A stretch of 64,000 nt of DNA from JAJFKB01 sp965230515 (GTDB lineage: Bacteria > Pseudomonadota > Gammaproteobacteria > Pseudomonadales > IMCC2047): NCBI GenBank assembly GCA_965230515.1, contig OZ246007.1, positions 558,001 through 622,000 of the forward strand, in the 5' to 3' direction. This document shows positions 16,186-26,596 of this stretch, one piece after another. Within the stretch, counting starts at the first letter, position 1. The number at the start of each line of letters is the position of its first letter. The position numbers were made by a program, and so were the translations under genes. The notes under the pieces were generated by a model, which was not told where the DNA came from, searched no databases, and saw only the letters and a list, made by a program, of their open reading frames with translations.

Positions 16186-16914
16186 CTATTCTTCGTCCAG
16201 ATCATCTGACGTAAAATCATCCTCGACCTGGCCATCAGCAATCAGAAAATCCCTTCGTTGCAGATAAGCATCCCGAATGAACAAGTATCGATCACCCTGT
16301 ATCAGTTTTTCCACTTTTAACAGGTCGGCGCGAGTATCTACCAGATCTACGCCATAGACACTGTTACGGGTCGGCACGTGGTCCAGATAACGCTGAGGCA
16401 GCGCATAGGCATCAGGAATACGGCCAATCGCATCACGCACGGTACTTGGTCCTAAAAAAGGCAGCACCAGGTAAGGACCTGAACCGACACGCCAAACCGC
16501 AAAGGTCTGACCGAAATCCTCTTCATGTTTTTCCATACCCAGATGAGTCGCCACATCGAATATTCCGCCCACTCCCAATGTTGTATTAACCAGTACTCTC
16601 CCGACGTCGGAAAAGGCCTGTTCAAATTTACCCTGCAACGCATTGTTCAAAAAAATACCGACATCCTGAAGGTTATCAAACACATTGGTAACATGATCGT
16701 CTACAGGACGAGGCGTTAGCCAGTCATAGCTTCGGGCCAACGGCTTGAACAGGTACTTATCCACCTGCTCATTAAAGACGAAGATCTTTCGATTCATCCC
16801 CTCCCAGGGATCCTCTTCAATCGCATAGCCTGTGACGGAAATACTGATCAGCAGTGCCGCGACTGTCGCCTGGACTGCTTTCATAAATAAACTATTTTTT
16901 TTGTTCATTGGCAT
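16186..16914 (-). CDS. mlaA: MlaA/VacJ outer-membrane lipid asymmetry protein without lipobox cysteine
   Basis: A 242-residue member of the VacJ family, the outer-membrane part of the Mla system that removes misplaced phospholipids. Family motifs are clear: DPWEGMNRKIFVFNEQVDKY, LNNALQGKFEQ, FGQTFAVWRVGSGPYLVLPFLGPSTVRD and DAYLQRRDF. The signal peptide ends ISVTGYAIEEDP; unlike E. coli MlaA it holds no cysteine near the cleavage site, so the protein is probably not lipidated and relies on its amphipathic ring to stay in the outer membrane. The C-terminal tail is strongly acidic. The other mla genes are elsewhere. Confidence 0.93.
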   Translation of the reverse strand: MPMNKKNSLFMKAVQATVAALLISISVTGYAIEEDPWEGMNRKIFVFNEQVDKYLFKPLARSYDWLTPRPVDDHVTNVFDNLQDVGIFLNNALQGKFEQAFSDVGRVLVNTTLGVGGIFDVATHLGMEKHEEDFGQTFAVWRVGSGPYLVLPFLGPSTVRDAIGRIPDAYALPQRYLDHVPTRNSVYGVDLVDTRADLLKVEKLIQGDRYLFIRDAYLQRRDFLIADGQVEDDFTSDDLDEE

Positions 16915-17066
16915 TTATTTCCATTTCTAGATGACATCCCATTTCTCGACCGGTGCCCCGGAAGGCAATCAGATCCCTATTGTACGAAATAAACCAAACC
17001 ACACCAGTGTTAATTTCGCTCTTTAATTCGAATTTGTCATAAGAGTATAGGATTCAACTCTAGTGG

Positions 17067-20000
17067 TTAGAAAGCGCGCTTAAGCTGCTCAATCCTTTTT
17101 TCGATTCGCTTACAGGAAACCGGCTCCGTGGTACCCAGGTTTTGCGCGTAAACCGATACTCTGTACTCTTCAAGCAACCAACGTAGTTGCTCCGGCTCCT
17201 GTTGACGACACTCTGCTTTTGAAGCTTTAACCAACAACTCTTCGATCAATCCCGAAAGCTTCGCAAACTCGGCACACCACTGCTTTTCGCGTGACAGCTG
17301 GTTTTGAATTTTATCCAAACGCTGTCCAATTGCTCGCAGATAGCGTGGATAATGCTGGATACGTATCCAAGGCACCTTTGCGACAAAACCATCATAAATC
17401 AACTGTGAGATCTGGTTTTTAATGTCGCTGTACACAAATAGCCATGCCGGGGGCATTTTGCCATTGAGGCGCTTCATTAACTGATGGTACTGCGCCATGA
17501 TATCCAGCAACTGTTTAGCCATCTCATTTGCCACGCCCACAAGATCAGCCTTCTGAGTCTCCAGAAGCTCTGTAAATGCTTTTTCATTGATCGGCAAATC
17601 ATCACCATTCAGAAAGACACGTTCATAGATTGCCATAAGGAGGCTATCCATCAACGAATCCTTACTCCCCAGGGTCGCATAATAAAGGGAGATCTGCTTA
17701 ATCCCCGGGAGGTTTTTACGTAAATACTTTACCTGGGTGGGGGTTTGTAACATCAGCAGGCGTAACACTCCAGCTCGTGATTCCCTTAACGCTTTTGAAC
17801 GCGTATCAACGAGGGTCAGCCCTACACTACTCCCCTCATCGACAATGGCTGAATAGGCTTTAAGATTTATCCCGGCCTGGCATATATCCACCTCTTCTGC
17901 AATATCGCCAAAATCCCAACGGGTTATAGCGGAGCGTTCATATTCGGGATTATCAACACTTTCCAGACTTTCCTGAACACGGCCTTTGAATTGCTCACGC
18001 AACAGCTGAATATCACGGCCCTGACCTATCTCTCGTCCTGACTCATCTATCACACAAATACGCATCAGGTAATGATCTTCCAGTCCTGAAATATTCCACT
18101 CGTCAAAGGGGACTTCATAACCTGAGGCACGTTTTAGCGCATGGGTCAGAGCCTGTATCAGTGGCTGCTCACCGCGTTTCATTTCACCCAGCGACCGATC
18201 TATGAAAGCGGGAACCGGCACAAAGTTCTTTCTTATGCTTTTGGGCAGGCCCTTAACCAAAGCAATACACTTATCTCTAAGCATTCCCGGAACCAGCCAT
18301 TCCAGCAAACCAGCCGGAATCTGTCCCAACATAGCTACCGGCACAGTCAACGTAACACCATCATCCTCCGCGCCAGGCAGAAACTGGTAACTCAAAGCGA
18401 GCTTCCTGTTTTCTATCAGCAGCGCTTCGGGAAACTGCTCTTCTGTTATTTCATGGGCCGCATGCTGCATCAAATAATCACGCGTTAACAGCAGGGTTGC
18501 CTGATCCTCTTTGGAAGTGGTCTTTACCCACTGCTCCAAAGTGACTTTTGAACAGATGTGATCGGGTAACCGCTCCTGATAGAAATCAAAAAGCACCTGG
18601 TCATCAACGAGAATATCTCTTCGGCGCGACTTGTCTTCGAGCGCTGCAACCTCTTCCAGCAGTTTTAAATTATTTCGATAAAAGGCAGCTTTCGTGACGA
18701 TAGCGCCCTCTACCAGCGCAGATTGAATAAATATCTCTCTGGTCTGAGCCGGATCAATCTTCGCAAAATCCACCTTGCGCCTGGCAACAATCACCAACCC
18801 ATAAAGGGTAACTTGTTCAAAGGCGACCACCTGTCCTCTTTTCTTTTCCCAATGTGGCTCAAAATGGGATCGCTTAACCAGATGCTTAGCCATCGGTTCG
18901 ATCCAGCCAGGATCAATTTTGGCATTCATTCTGGCGTAGAGCTTTGTTGTTTCCACAAGCTCCGCCGAGACTACCCATTTAGGCGGCTTTTTAAAAAGAG
19001 CGGAACCCGGAAACAGATGAAACCTGCGATTGCGAGCCCCTTTAAACTCCCTGTTTTCGTCCTGACAACCTATATGGCTCAAAAGTCCGGCCAATAGCGC
19101 TTTGTGAATATTCGAATAGTCCGCAGCCTGCGCATTGGGTTTAAACCCCATCTCTTTGCACACCAGCAGCAGTTGCCGATGCACATCTCGCCATTCGCGT
19201 ATTCTTAAATAGGATAGAAACTGGCTACGACAGTATTTCCTGAACTGGTTTTGCGATAAAGCCTGGCGCTGATCCTCCGTCGAATTCCACAAATTGACCA
19301 GACTGATAAAATCGGAGCTCTCATCCTGATAAACCCGGTGCTTTTCATCCGCTGCCTGTTGTTTATCCAACGGTCTTTCTCTGGGGTCCTGAATAGTCAG
19401 TGCCGATGCAATAATCAGTACTTCATTGAGGCATCCACTTTGAGCTGCCTCCAGCACCATTCGACCGAGACGCGGATCAACAGGAAAACGGGCAATACGA
19501 CGTCCAGTCCGGGTGATCTGTAGCTTTTGGTCCACCGCTCCAAGTTCCTTAAGCAGCTCAAAACCATCCTTTATCGCTCTGCGCTCGGGCGGATCAATAA
19601 AGGGGAACCGATCAATTTCACCCAGCTTTAGATTCAACATCTGTAGTATCACCGAGCCCAGGTTGGTGCGTAATATCTCTGCATCGGTAAACGCCGGACG
19701 ATTATTGAAATCCTCTTCTTCATACAGCCGAATACAGACACCTTCAGCGACGCGCCCACACCTGCCCATACGTTGATTTGCGCTGGCCTGGGATATCGGT
19801 TCAACCGGCAACCGCTGTACTTTGGACCGGGAACTGTAACGACTGATACGGGCCAGCCCGGGATCAATTACATATCCTATCCCCGGCACGGTAATGGAGG
19901 TTTCCGCAACATTGGTAGCCAATACAATACGTTGCCCGGTGTGTGACTGGAAAACACGATTTTGCTCTGCATTACTGAGCCGTGCATAAAGGGGCAGAAC

Positions 20001-20957
20001 TTCCGTGTGCCGATAGTCCTGTTTTTTCAGGGCCAGCGCCACCTCTCTGATATCACGCTCGCCTGACAGGAAAACCAGAATATCGCTTGCCCCTCGCCTT
20101 CGGGGCATTGTTTTGATCGTTTCGACCGCATTAACAATGTTTTTTGATAGCAGTTCACCACTACCGCCTCCATCATTTTGTGGGGGCTGATAGCGAACCT
20201 CAACAGGATAAGTTCGGCCTGACACCTCGATAATAGGTGCGTCACCAAAATGGGCTGCAAACCGCTCCACGTCAATGGTTGCTGAAGTAATGATCACCTT
20301 CAGATCCGGACGTTTTGGTAACAGTCGTTTTATATAACCCAATAGAAAATCAATATTCAGACTGCGTTCATGAGCCTCGTCGATAATCAGCGTATCGTAG
20401 CGATTCAAAAAGCGATCATGCTGCGTTTCCGCCAGCAAAATACCATCAGTCATCAGTTTGATAAGACTGTCATCGCTAACCTGGTCAGTGAAGCGCACCT
20501 GATAACCCACTTCTCGGCCAAGAACAGCGTGCAACTCATCAGTAACCCGGTTGGCAACCGTTCGGGCAGCCAGACGTCTGGGCTGAGTGTGTCCGATCAT
20601 TCCGTAAACACCACGACCTAGATCAAGGCAGATCTTGGGTATTTGAGTGGTTTTCCCTGAACCGGTTTCGCCAGCAACAATCACCACCTGATTTTTAGCA
20701 ATGGCCTCAGCGATCACTTCCCGCTTTTGTGAAATGGGTAGCTCTTCGGGATATTCAATTGCGGGGACCCGCGCTCTTCTTTGCTCAACCAGTTGGCAAG
20801 ACTGCTCCACCTGATGACCAAGTGCCGACAACTGCTGTTCGACTCGCTCACTGTTTTTATCTCGCCTGATGCGCTGCAACTTTTTGTTTAATCGAAAGCG
20901 ATCATATAGCAGGCTTTCATTGATCTGCCTGGCGATTAATTGAAACTGTTTTTTCAT
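17067..20957 (-). CDS. hrpA: ATP-dependent RNA helicase HrpA
   Basis: A 1296-residue DEAH-box helicase, the usual HrpA length. Walker A is GETGSGKTT at 96-104, the DEAH box is at 193-196, SAT follows near 225, and the arginine-finger motif appears as QRMGRCGRVAEG. After the two RecA domains come the winged-helix/ratchet region and the long C-terminal DUF3418 domain seen in HrpA (about 700-1290). HrpA acts on mRNA and on collided or stalled ribosomes. The gene stands alone, with 250-270 bases of non-coding DNA before the divergent MaoC gene. Confidence 0.96.
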   Translation of the reverse strand: MKKQFQLIARQINESLLYDRFRLNKKLQRIRRDKNSERVEQQLSALGHQVEQSCQLVEQRRARVPAIEYPEELPISQKREVIAEAIAKNQVVIVAGETGSGKTTQIPKICLDLGRGVYGMIGHTQPRRLAARTVANRVTDELHAVLGREVGYQVRFTDQVSDDSLIKLMTDGILLAETQHDRFLNRYDTLIIDEAHERSLNIDFLLGYIKRLLPKRPDLKVIITSATIDVERFAAHFGDAPIIEVSGRTYPVEVRYQPPQNDGGGSGELLSKNIVNAVETIKTMPRRRGASDILVFLSGERDIREVALALKKQDYRHTEVLPLYARLSNAEQNRVFQSHTGQRIVLATNVAETSITVPGIGYVIDPGLARISRYSSRSKVQRLPVEPISQASANQRMGRCGRVAEGVCIRLYEEEDFNNRPAFTDAEILRTNLGSVILQMLNLKLGEIDRFPFIDPPERRAIKDGFELLKELGAVDQKLQITRTGRRIARFPVDPRLGRMVLEAAQSGCLNEVLIIASALTIQDPRERPLDKQQAADEKHRVYQDESSDFISLVNLWNSTEDQRQALSQNQFRKYCRSQFLSYLRIREWRDVHRQLLLVCKEMGFKPNAQAADYSNIHKALLAGLLSHIGCQDENREFKGARNRRFHLFPGSALFKKPPKWVVSAELVETTKLYARMNAKIDPGWIEPMAKHLVKRSHFEPHWEKKRGQVVAFEQVTLYGLVIVARRKVDFAKIDPAQTREIFIQSALVEGAIVTKAAFYRNNLKLLEEVAALEDKSRRRDILVDDQVLFDFYQERLPDHICSKVTLEQWVKTTSKEDQATLLLTRDYLMQHAAHEITEEQFPEALLIENRKLALSYQFLPGAEDDGVTLTVPVAMLGQIPAGLLEWLVPGMLRDKCIALVKGLPKSIRKNFVPVPAFIDRSLGEMKRGEQPLIQALTHALKRASGYEVPFDEWNISGLEDHYLMRICVIDESGREIGQGRDIQLLREQFKGRVQESLESVDNPEYERSAITRWDFGDIAEEVDICQAGINLKAYSAIVDEGSSVGLTLVDTRSKALRESRAGVLRLLMLQTPTQVKYLRKNLPGIKQISLYYATLGSKDSLMDSLLMAIYERVFLNGDDLPINEKAFTELLETQKADLVGVANEMAKQLLDIMAQYHQLMKRLNGKMPPAWLFVYSDIKNQISQLIYDGFVAKVPWIRIQHYPRYLRAIGQRLDKIQNQLSREKQWCAEFAKLSGLIEELLVKASKAECRQQEPEQLRWLLEEYRVSVYAQNLGTTEPVSCKRIEKRIEQLKRAF

Positions 20958-21225
20958 TGATTCCGGCTGATGCGTGTCAAACTCGGGTATAGCCTGAAAA
21001 AAAGACTAAATGACTAACAACGACTTTTAAAATTAAATACACTAGGCTTTGCAAAAGGCCGCTATACGATACCGGGCTTTTCACTAAATCCGCTTTAAAA
21101 TACAAGACACGGAGTTTACATTAACTTGGCAGGCAGCGGATGGAATTTTTATACTCGCCTGAGTAAATTGCCTGCTTCAGCGTCAACACAGGTGAGCAAA
21201 ACCTATTTAATTTAAGAGAAATTGC

Positions 21226-21699
21226 ATGTCCTATCTGGAAAATATTCCCTTTGATGAACTGGCGGTTGGTGATAAAGCAAGCACTGAACGCACCCTGGTA
21301 GAAAAGGATCTGGTCCTGTTTGCGGCAGTTTCAGGTGATATCAATCCGATTCATCTGGATGACGAATACGCTCAAAGTACCGGTTTCAAACAGCGGATAG
21401 CGCATGGGGCATGGTCCGCTTCGCTGGTTTCAGCAACCCTTGCTACGGTAATGCCTGGCCCCGGAACCATCTACCTGAGCCAGTCTCTAAAATTTCTAAG
21501 ACCCGTTGCCATCGGCGATGCCCTGACGATAGAAGTTGAAGTAATTTCCAAGAATGCGAAAACCAAAAAGGTGGAATTCAAATGTCAGGTTACCAATCAG
21601 AACGGCAAAGTGGTTACTCGAGGTACCTCTGAGGTGTTGGCACCAACGGAAAAACTAAAGATTGCCCGACCGGTAATACCCGAAATCAACTTTTCCTAG
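21226..21699 (+). CDS. MaoC-like (R)-specific enoyl-CoA hydratase
   Basis: A 157-residue single-hotdog protein, the length of PhaJ-type hydratases that add water to trans-2-enoyl-CoA to give (R)-3-hydroxyacyl-CoA. The hydratase-2 dyad is present as D38 and H43 in SGDINPIHLD, followed by the IAHGAWSASL helix and the FLRPVAIGDALTI strand. It could feed polyhydroxyalkanoate or fatty-acid metabolism; no pha gene is nearby, and fabI lies 8 kb downstream. Cytosolic. The yejA-like gene starts about 40 bases later in the same direction but is unrelated in function. Confidence 0.88.
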   Translation: MSYLENIPFDELAVGDKASTERTLVEKDLVLFAAVSGDINPIHLDDEYAQSTGFKQRIAHGAWSASLVSATLATVMPGPGTIYLSQSLKFLRPVAIGDALTIEVEVISKNAKTKKVEFKCQVTNQNGKVVTRGTSEVLAPTEKLKIARPVIPEINFS

Positions 21700-21741
21700 A
21701 GAAAACCACTGAACGTGAGGAGCCAGTTCATCTTATCACTC

Positions 21742-23601
21742 ATGTCGTACCTTAAACATAAAAAAGCGCTGCGCGGCTGCTTTGCCTTACTGTTGTCATA
21801 TCTTGCAGTACTTCCCGTAACAGGATTCGCCGAAGTCACCAAAGCGCACGCTATTGCGCTTTATGGCTCCCCCAAATACCCGACCGGTTTTAGTCATTTT
21901 GATTACGTTAATCCTCAAGCGCCGAAGGGCGGGACTGTTCGACTAATGGGTCATGGCAGTTTTGACACATTAAACCCTTACACCCTGAAAGGTATAAGCC
22001 CGTTTACTTCGCGCGGTCTTTATCTGTACGGCATTTCAGAGTTGAATGAACCCTTGATGGTAGGCTCTTCGGACTATGCTCCTTCCGGGGACGAACCGCA
22101 AACAGCCTACGGGCTTATCGCAGAGTCCATTGAATACCCGGAGGACCGAAGCTGGGCGATTTTCAATATCAATCCCGGAGCACGGTTCCACGATGGCTCT
22201 GAAATCACCGCAGAAGATGCTCTCTTTTCCTTTCACACGTTGATTGAAAAAGGCAACCCAAGCTGGCAACAAAAATATGCCAACGTTGAACGAGTTGAAG
22301 CGCTTGACAAGCGTCGGATCAAGTTTACCTTTTCCGGCGAGGACACTCGGGCAATGCCGTTGCGTGCCGCAGAACTACCAGTGATGTCAAAACGCTTCTG
22401 GCAGAACCGGGATTTTGAAAAGTCTCTGATGGAACCACCTTTGGGCAGCGGCCCCTACCGTGTTAAGGAGTTTGAGGCAGGTCGCCATATTGTATTCGAG
22501 CGCGTCGATGACTATTGGGGGCGCGACTTGCCAGTTAACAGGGGCCGATACAATTTCGACCAGGTCAGATTTGATTTTTACCGTGATCTTGAAGTGAGCT
22601 TTGAAGCGTTCAAAAGCGAGGAATTTGATGTTTTTATCGATTACACGGCTAAAAACTGGGCAAAAGGTTATGATTTTCCGGCGGTTCACCAAGGCAGAGT
22701 GGTTAAAGCCAAACAGCCTCATCGTGAAGCCTATGGCTATCAGGCATACTTTATAAACTCGCGTCGCAACCAATACCAGGATCCCAGGGTTCGTGAGGCA
22801 CTTGGCCTGTTAATGAATTACGAATGGCTCAACCGGTCCCTCTTCTATTCCGCCTACAAAAGAAATAACAGCTATTTTCCCAATACCGAATTAGCCGCAT
22901 CTGGAGTTCCCAAAGCCAATGAAGTCGCGCTCCTGGAACCTTTTCGTGACCAGCTACCAAAAGCGCTTTTTACCAGGCATTTTCAGCCACCGGTAACAGA
23001 GGGTGGCAATGCCTCTTTTCGAAAAAACCGACGGCGCGCCATGCAGCTTTTTAAGGAGGCCGGATGGCAGATATCTCAGGGCAAGCTGGTTCATCGCGAC
23101 TCTCAAGAACTATTTTCCATCGAGATTCTGCATGATGATGTTCGCGCACAAAAGCTGATTCTTCCCTATATAAAAAACCTGAAGCAGGCCGGTATTAACG
23201 CATCATTGAGACTGGTCGATTACACGCAGTACAAATCTCTCGTCGACCGGTTTGAATACGATATGATCATGGAGGTTCTGCCGCAGAGCCTGTCTCCCAG
23301 TTATGAGTTAATGGGGTATTTCCATTCACAACAACTTAATACGCCCGGCGCAAGAAATTACAGCGGCGTGAACAGTCCGGTGGTCGATGCTCTGTTGGAA
23401 AAGATTATTGGTGCCGCATCACGAAAGGAACTTATAACTGCGGTAAAAGCTCTGGACCGGGTATTACTATGGTCTTACTATAGCGTACCCCAGTGGCATG
23501 CCGGTTATCGAAGGGTTGCTTATTGGAACAAATTCGCCTTGCCGAAGGTCAACCCTCCCTATGCTTTTAATTTTAGAGATTGGTGGATAAAAGAAAATTA
23601 A
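21742..23601 (+). CDS. yejA: Extracellular peptide-binding protein YejA, first of two
   Basis: Periplasmic family-5 binding protein for the Yej oligopeptide/microcin-C-type importer. From the ATG at 21742 the protein has 619 residues and a classical signal peptide (KHKKALRG, hydrophobic core, cleavage near GFA). An in-frame GTG at 21715 is an alternative; neither start has a well-placed ribosome site. Family marks include HAIALYGSPKYP, FDYVNPQAPKGG, DTLNPYTLKG, RFHDGSEITAEDALFSFH and the terminal WWIKEN. It is about as long as YejA and clearly homologous to the next gene, so the two arose by tandem duplication. Residues that line the pocket differ, which suggests different peptide preference; that is inference. 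Confidence 0.92.
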   Translation: MSYLKHKKALRGCFALLLSYLAVLPVTGFAEVTKAHAIALYGSPKYPTGFSHFDYVNPQAPKGGTVRLMGHGSFDTLNPYTLKGISPFTSRGLYLYGISELNEPLMVGSSDYAPSGDEPQTAYGLIAESIEYPEDRSWAIFNINPGARFHDGSEITAEDALFSFHTLIEKGNPSWQQKYANVERVEALDKRRIKFTFSGEDTRAMPLRAAELPVMSKRFWQNRDFEKSLMEPPLGSGPYRVKEFEAGRHIVFERVDDYWGRDLPVNRGRYNFDQVRFDFYRDLEVSFEAFKSEEFDVFIDYTAKNWAKGYDFPAVHQGRVVKAKQPHREAYGYQAYFINSRRNQYQDPRVREALGLLMNYEWLNRSLFYSAYKRNNSYFPNTELAASGVPKANEVALLEPFRDQLPKALFTRHFQPPVTEGGNASFRKNRRRAMQLFKEAGWQISQGKLVHRDSQELFSIEILHDDVRAQKLILPYIKNLKQAGINASLRLVDYTQYKSLVDRFEYDMIMEVLPQSLSPSYELMGYFHSQQLNTPGARNYSGVNSPVVDALLEKIIGAASRKELITAVKALDRVLLWSYYSVPQWHAGYRRVAYWNKFALPKVNPPYAFNFRDWWIKEN

Positions 23602-23647
23602 CCATGGATTATCGACGCTAACTGATACTGTTTAATGGAATAGCCTC

Positions 23648-25465
23648 ATGATACAAGCTGTAAAATCGGGATTTTATCTCGTTTTCGTCCTGCTCATTTT
23701 GGCATCTCGTGCTGTAGCACTTGAATCAAGTATTTCCCATGCTATAGCAATGCATGGCGCGCCAAAATATCCAGCAGATTTTACACACTTTGAATACACT
23801 AACCCGAATGCACCCAAGGGTGGTGAGCTTCGACTGGCCACTGTAAGCACTTCCGGTTTTGACAGCTTAAACCCCTTTATCATAAAAGGAGTGCCCGCTT
23901 CGGGTGTCAGCTACCTTCGCCAAAGTTATCTCTATGACTCGCTGGCTGTTCACGCTTATGACGAAGCATTTACGCTCTATGGACTAATTGCGGAAAAAAT
24001 GGAAGTCCCCAGGGACCGATCCTACATTAAATTCTATCTACACCCGAAAGCGCGCTTTCAGGATGGCCAACCGATCACCGCAGATGACGTTCAATACACC
24101 TTTAAGCTTTTAACCGAGCAGGGCCACCCGCTGTTCGCCAACTACTATAAAGATGTATCACAAGTTAAGGTGATTGATCCGCGCACCATTCAGTTTTTCT
24201 TTAGCACTAACCAAAACAGGGAATTGCCATTGATTATTGCGGAAATGCCAGTGCTGCCCAAACACTATTGGCTTGAACGCGATTTCAGTAAAACCTCTCT
24301 CGACATTCCGGTCGGCAGTGGTGCCTATCGGGTTGATAACGTAGATCCCGGTCGGTCGATCAGCTACCAGCGAAACCCTGGCTATTGGGCCGCCGATCTG
24401 GCGGTCAACAAAGGCCGCTTTAATTTTGACCGCATTACCTTTGATTACTATCGCGATGAAAATGTTGCACTGGAAGCATTGAAATCCGGCGAGTACGATT
24501 TTCGTGCCGAAAATTCCGCAAAAAACTGGGCCACTGCCTATACCGGGCCAGCCTTTGATAAAGGGCAACTGGTTAAGGCTGAGATTCCCGACCAGCAACC
24601 TACGGGAATGCAGGCTTTTGGATTTAATACCCGGCGCGAAATTTTCGAGGATCCAAAAGTTCGCCAGGCCCTGGCTTACGCTTTTGATTTTGAATGGACC
24701 AACCGCAACATATTCTATGGCGCCTATACACGGACCCACAGCTATTTTTCCAATTCCGATTTGGCATCGCGGGGATTACCCAGCCAGCAAGAGCTGGCAA
24801 TTCTGGAGCCTTACCGGACTAAAATTCCTAATGAAGTATTTACACAGTCCTATTTGCCTCCCAGTACAGAGGGTAAAGGAGGCATTAGAAAAAATATACG
24901 AGCGGCTTTAAAATTACTCAAAGAAGCAGGCTGGAAGGTGAAAAACAATCAGCTCACCCAAACCAGTACCGGTAAAAAGCTGGTGTTTGAAATGCTTCTG
25001 GTCAGTCCTACTTTTGAACGGGTGGTGCTACCCTTTAAGAAAAATCTGGCACGACTTGGTGTGGAGATGAAGGTGAGCATTATTGATACACAGCAGTATA
25101 TTCATCGTATCAATAACTTTGACTTCGATATGATCGTCACCTCAATCGGACAATCCAACTCCCCCGGCAACGAACAACGGGATTTCTGGCACTCCAGTGA
25201 AGCCGAACGAATCGGCAGTAGAAACCGAATGGGTATCAGCGACCCGGTTATCGATGAATTAATTGAACAGGTCATCAGCGCACCGGACAGGGAGTCACTC
25301 ATCGCCAGAACCCGGGCACTGGACAGAGTGCTGCTATGGGGACATTATGTGATTCCCCAATTTCACAACCGCAATCATCGTATCGCTTACTGGAACAAAT
25401 TTGAGCAACCCGAGATTGCGCCAAAATTTAGTTTGGGGCTGGATACCTGGTGGTACAAACAATAA
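23648..25465 (+). CDS. yejA: Extracellular peptide-binding protein YejA, second of two
   Basis: A 605-residue periplasmic binding protein with signal peptide at 1-24 (cleavage near AVA). It shares with its upstream neighbour the HAIAMHGAPKYP start, NPNAPKGGELRL, GFDSLNPFIIKG, ARFQDGQPITADDVQYTF, WYWKQ-like ending DTWWYKQ and many internal blocks. It lies 31 bases before yejB and is the more likely primary partner of the permeases. The pair plus yejB, yejE and yejF forms a single operon of about 7.5 kb. Confidence 0.94.
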   Translation: MIQAVKSGFYLVFVLLILASRAVALESSISHAIAMHGAPKYPADFTHFEYTNPNAPKGGELRLATVSTSGFDSLNPFIIKGVPASGVSYLRQSYLYDSLAVHAYDEAFTLYGLIAEKMEVPRDRSYIKFYLHPKARFQDGQPITADDVQYTFKLLTEQGHPLFANYYKDVSQVKVIDPRTIQFFFSTNQNRELPLIIAEMPVLPKHYWLERDFSKTSLDIPVGSGAYRVDNVDPGRSISYQRNPGYWAADLAVNKGRFNFDRITFDYYRDENVALEALKSGEYDFRAENSAKNWATAYTGPAFDKGQLVKAEIPDQQPTGMQAFGFNTRREIFEDPKVRQALAYAFDFEWTNRNIFYGAYTRTHSYFSNSDLASRGLPSQQELAILEPYRTKIPNEVFTQSYLPPSTEGKGGIRKNIRAALKLLKEAGWKVKNNQLTQTSTGKKLVFEMLLVSPTFERVVLPFKKNLARLGVEMKVSIIDTQQYIHRINNFDFDMIVTSIGQSNSPGNEQRDFWHSSEAERIGSRNRMGISDPVIDELIEQVISAPDRESLIARTRALDRVLLWGHYVIPQFHNRNHRIAYWNKFEQPEIAPKFSLGLDTWWYKQ

Positions 25466-25496
25466 CACAACAACAAAGCTGAGCTGACCAGAATTC

Positions 25497-26588
25497 ATGT
25501 CTGCCTATATCATTCGTCGCCTGCTATTGATGATTCCAACGCTATTTGGAATCATGCTGATAAATTTTGCCATCGTTCAGATCGCTCCCGGCGGCCCGGT
25601 CGAGCAGACAATTGCCCGATTACAGGGGCTGGATATTGGCGGCACATCACGTATCAGCGGCTCCGGACAAAGTGAAGTTCGCAGTTCAGCCAGCAACCAG
25701 AATTCCAAATACCGTGGTGCACAGGGGCTCGACCCTGAGCTTGTCGCAAAAATCGAACGTCTTTATGGCTTTGATAAACCTGCTCATGAGCGATTCTGGC
25801 TGATGCTCAAAAACTACAGCAGCTTTAATTTTGGTGAAAGCTTCTATCGTGACGCCAAGGTTACAGATCTTATCCTGGAGAAGATGCCGGTTTCCATCTC
25901 TCTCGGACTATGGAGCACACTACTGATCTACCTGATCTCAATTCCGCTGGGTATTAAAAAGGCGGTTAAACACGGCTCCCGCTTCGATCTGTGGACGAGT
26001 TCTGTCATTATCGTCGGCTACGCCATTCCCGGTTTCCTTTTTGCCATTTTCCTGATCGTATTTTTTGCCGGAGGCAGCTATTTCGACTGGTTCCCACTAC
26101 GAGGTCTAACTTCACCCGATTGGCAGGATCTCAGCATCACCGGTAAAATTCTGGACTATTTCTGGCATCTGATACTACCCGTCACAGCAATGTCTATTGG
26201 CGGATTTGCCACGCTGACGATGCTAACCAAGAACTCATTCCTGGATGAGATAAATAAACAGTATGTAACCACTGCCAGAGCAAAAGGCCTGGAGGAAAAA
26301 CGTGTTCTTTATGGCCACGTATTCCGCAACGCGATGCTGATTATTATCGCCGGTATTCCCGGATTGCTGATTGAAATATTTTTCGCCGGCTCACTGCTGA
26401 TTGAAGTTATTTTCTCGCTGGACGGGCTTGGTCTGCTGAGTTTTGAATCAGTTCTCAACCGCGATTACCCGGTATTTTTCGGAACCCTCTTTATATTTAC
26501 ACTGCTCGGCCTGCTGATCAAATTGATCAGTGATATAACCTACAGCCTGGTCGACCCGCGTATCGATTTTGAAAGTCGGGAGGTCTGA
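25497..26588 (+). CDS. yejB: Peptide ABC transporter permease YejB
   Basis: A 363-residue inner-membrane permease. The N-terminal helix (IRRLLLMIPTLFGIMLINFAIVQIAPGGPVEQ) is characteristic of YejB, followed by a periplasmic insert rich in S, G and R (about 40-80), then five helices. The EAA loop that contacts the ATPase is TTARAKGLEEKRVLYGHVFRNA. It pairs with YejE, whose gene starts eight bases later. Length matches E. coli YejB (364). Confidence 0.95.
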   Translation: MSAYIIRRLLLMIPTLFGIMLINFAIVQIAPGGPVEQTIARLQGLDIGGTSRISGSGQSEVRSSASNQNSKYRGAQGLDPELVAKIERLYGFDKPAHERFWLMLKNYSSFNFGESFYRDAKVTDLILEKMPVSISLGLWSTLLIYLISIPLGIKKAVKHGSRFDLWTSSVIIVGYAIPGFLFAIFLIVFFAGGSYFDWFPLRGLTSPDWQDLSITGKILDYFWHLILPVTAMSIGGFATLTMLTKNSFLDEINKQYVTTARAKGLEEKRVLYGHVFRNAMLIIIAGIPGLLIEIFFAGSLLIEVIFSLDGLGLLSFESVLNRDYPVFFGTLFIFTLLGLLIKLISDITYSLVDPRIDFESREV

Positions 26589-26596
26589 ACTCAGCC

